A DNA stretch of 14,110 bases. It comes from Pseudomonadota bacterium (GTDB lineage Bacteria; Pseudomonadota; Gammaproteobacteria; Acidithiobacillales; Acidithiobacillaceae). Positions 13,986-14,110 of the stretch are shown here, piece after piece (positions within the stretch are counted from its first letter, which is position 1; every line of letters begins with the position of its first letter). Under the pieces are notes generated by a model. It saw nothing but the letters and a program-made list of their open reading frames with translations. It was not told the origin of the DNA and made no database searches. The translations under genes were made by a program, and so were the position numbers. The DNA lies in assembly GCA_021818125.1 (NCBI GenBank), contig JAKAFG010000029.1:1-14110 (forward strand), read 5' to 3'.

Positions 13986-14110
13986 TTAACCCTGCAAACG
14001 CTTTTCAATGCGCAGACGCAGCGCATTGAGCTTGATGAAGCCCTCGGCATCTTTCTGGTTGTAGGCGCCGGCATCATCTTCAAAGGTGGCGATACGTGGA
14101 TCAAAGAGAC
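13986..14110 (-). CDS. argG: Argininosuccinate synthase, C-terminal end only
   Basis: Forty C-terminal residues are visible, running off the right edge of the window. The segment F-D-P-R-I-A-T-F-E-D-D, A-Y-N-Q-K-D-A-E-G-F-I-K-L-N-A-L-R-L-R is the characteristic end of argininosuccinate synthase, which condenses citrulline and aspartate in arginine synthesis. The stop codon is TAA at 13986-13988 on the minus strand. The catalytic domains lie outside the window, so completeness cannot be judged. Confidence 0.88.
   Translation of the reverse strand, partial: LFDPRIATFEDDAGAYNQKDAEGFIKLNALRLRIEKRLQG

Overview
The window is chromosomal DNA of a Gram-negative proteobacterium: it has two TonB-dependent outer-membrane receptors, a LysR regulator and an argG-ppnP-gloA group. 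The mix vaguely resembles Acidithiobacillus, but that is an impression and not something the sequence proves. Most of the window is moderately GC-rich. The secreted-protein gene at 9003-10013 is visibly AT-rich.

Layout. (1) Positions 1-3326, plus strand: a tight operon of the oxalurate/amide type. It holds the C-terminal half of an AtzE/HpxY amidase, HpxZ (DUF3225), a MobA/MocA-like nucleotidyltransferase, and a gamma-glutamyltransferase-fold HpxW (oxamate amidohydrolase type). (2) 3359-4279, minus: a LysR-type regulator convergent with that operon and divergent from the first receptor. (3) 4280-4552: an intergenic region dense in inverted repeats, including three TGGGGC(A) half-sites. (4) 4553-6889: TonB-dependent receptor 1, followed by a strong hairpin. 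(5) About 6999-8486: two decayed genes that once overlapped by ATGA. One is an NCS1 nucleobase permease that lacks its 5' part and has an internal TGA. The other is a cytidine deaminase with a frameshift and a TAG. (6) 8487-9002: no gene recognised, with a possible IS21-type terminal remnant near 8931-8961. (7) 9003-10013: an exported nucleoside phosphorylase/nucleosidase-fold protein. (8) 10221-12584: TonB receptor 2, a paralogue of receptor 1, followed by a terminator. (9) 12851-13147: the C-terminal part of a YhaV-type toxin, with no antitoxin. (10) 13245-14110, minus: the end of argG, then ppnP and gloA.

How the parts may fit. Most non-housekeeping genes touch purine, pyrimidine or amide metabolism: the hpx genes (late purine breakdown), the NCS1 permease and cytidine deaminase remnants (base and nucleoside salvage), the exported phosphorylase-fold protein, and PpnP. 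The inference I find most interesting is that the two receptors and the exported phosphorylase-like protein form an envelope module that captures nucleosides or related N-glycosides, possibly controlled by the LysR protein. The sequence shows the proximity and the protein families. It does not show the substrate.
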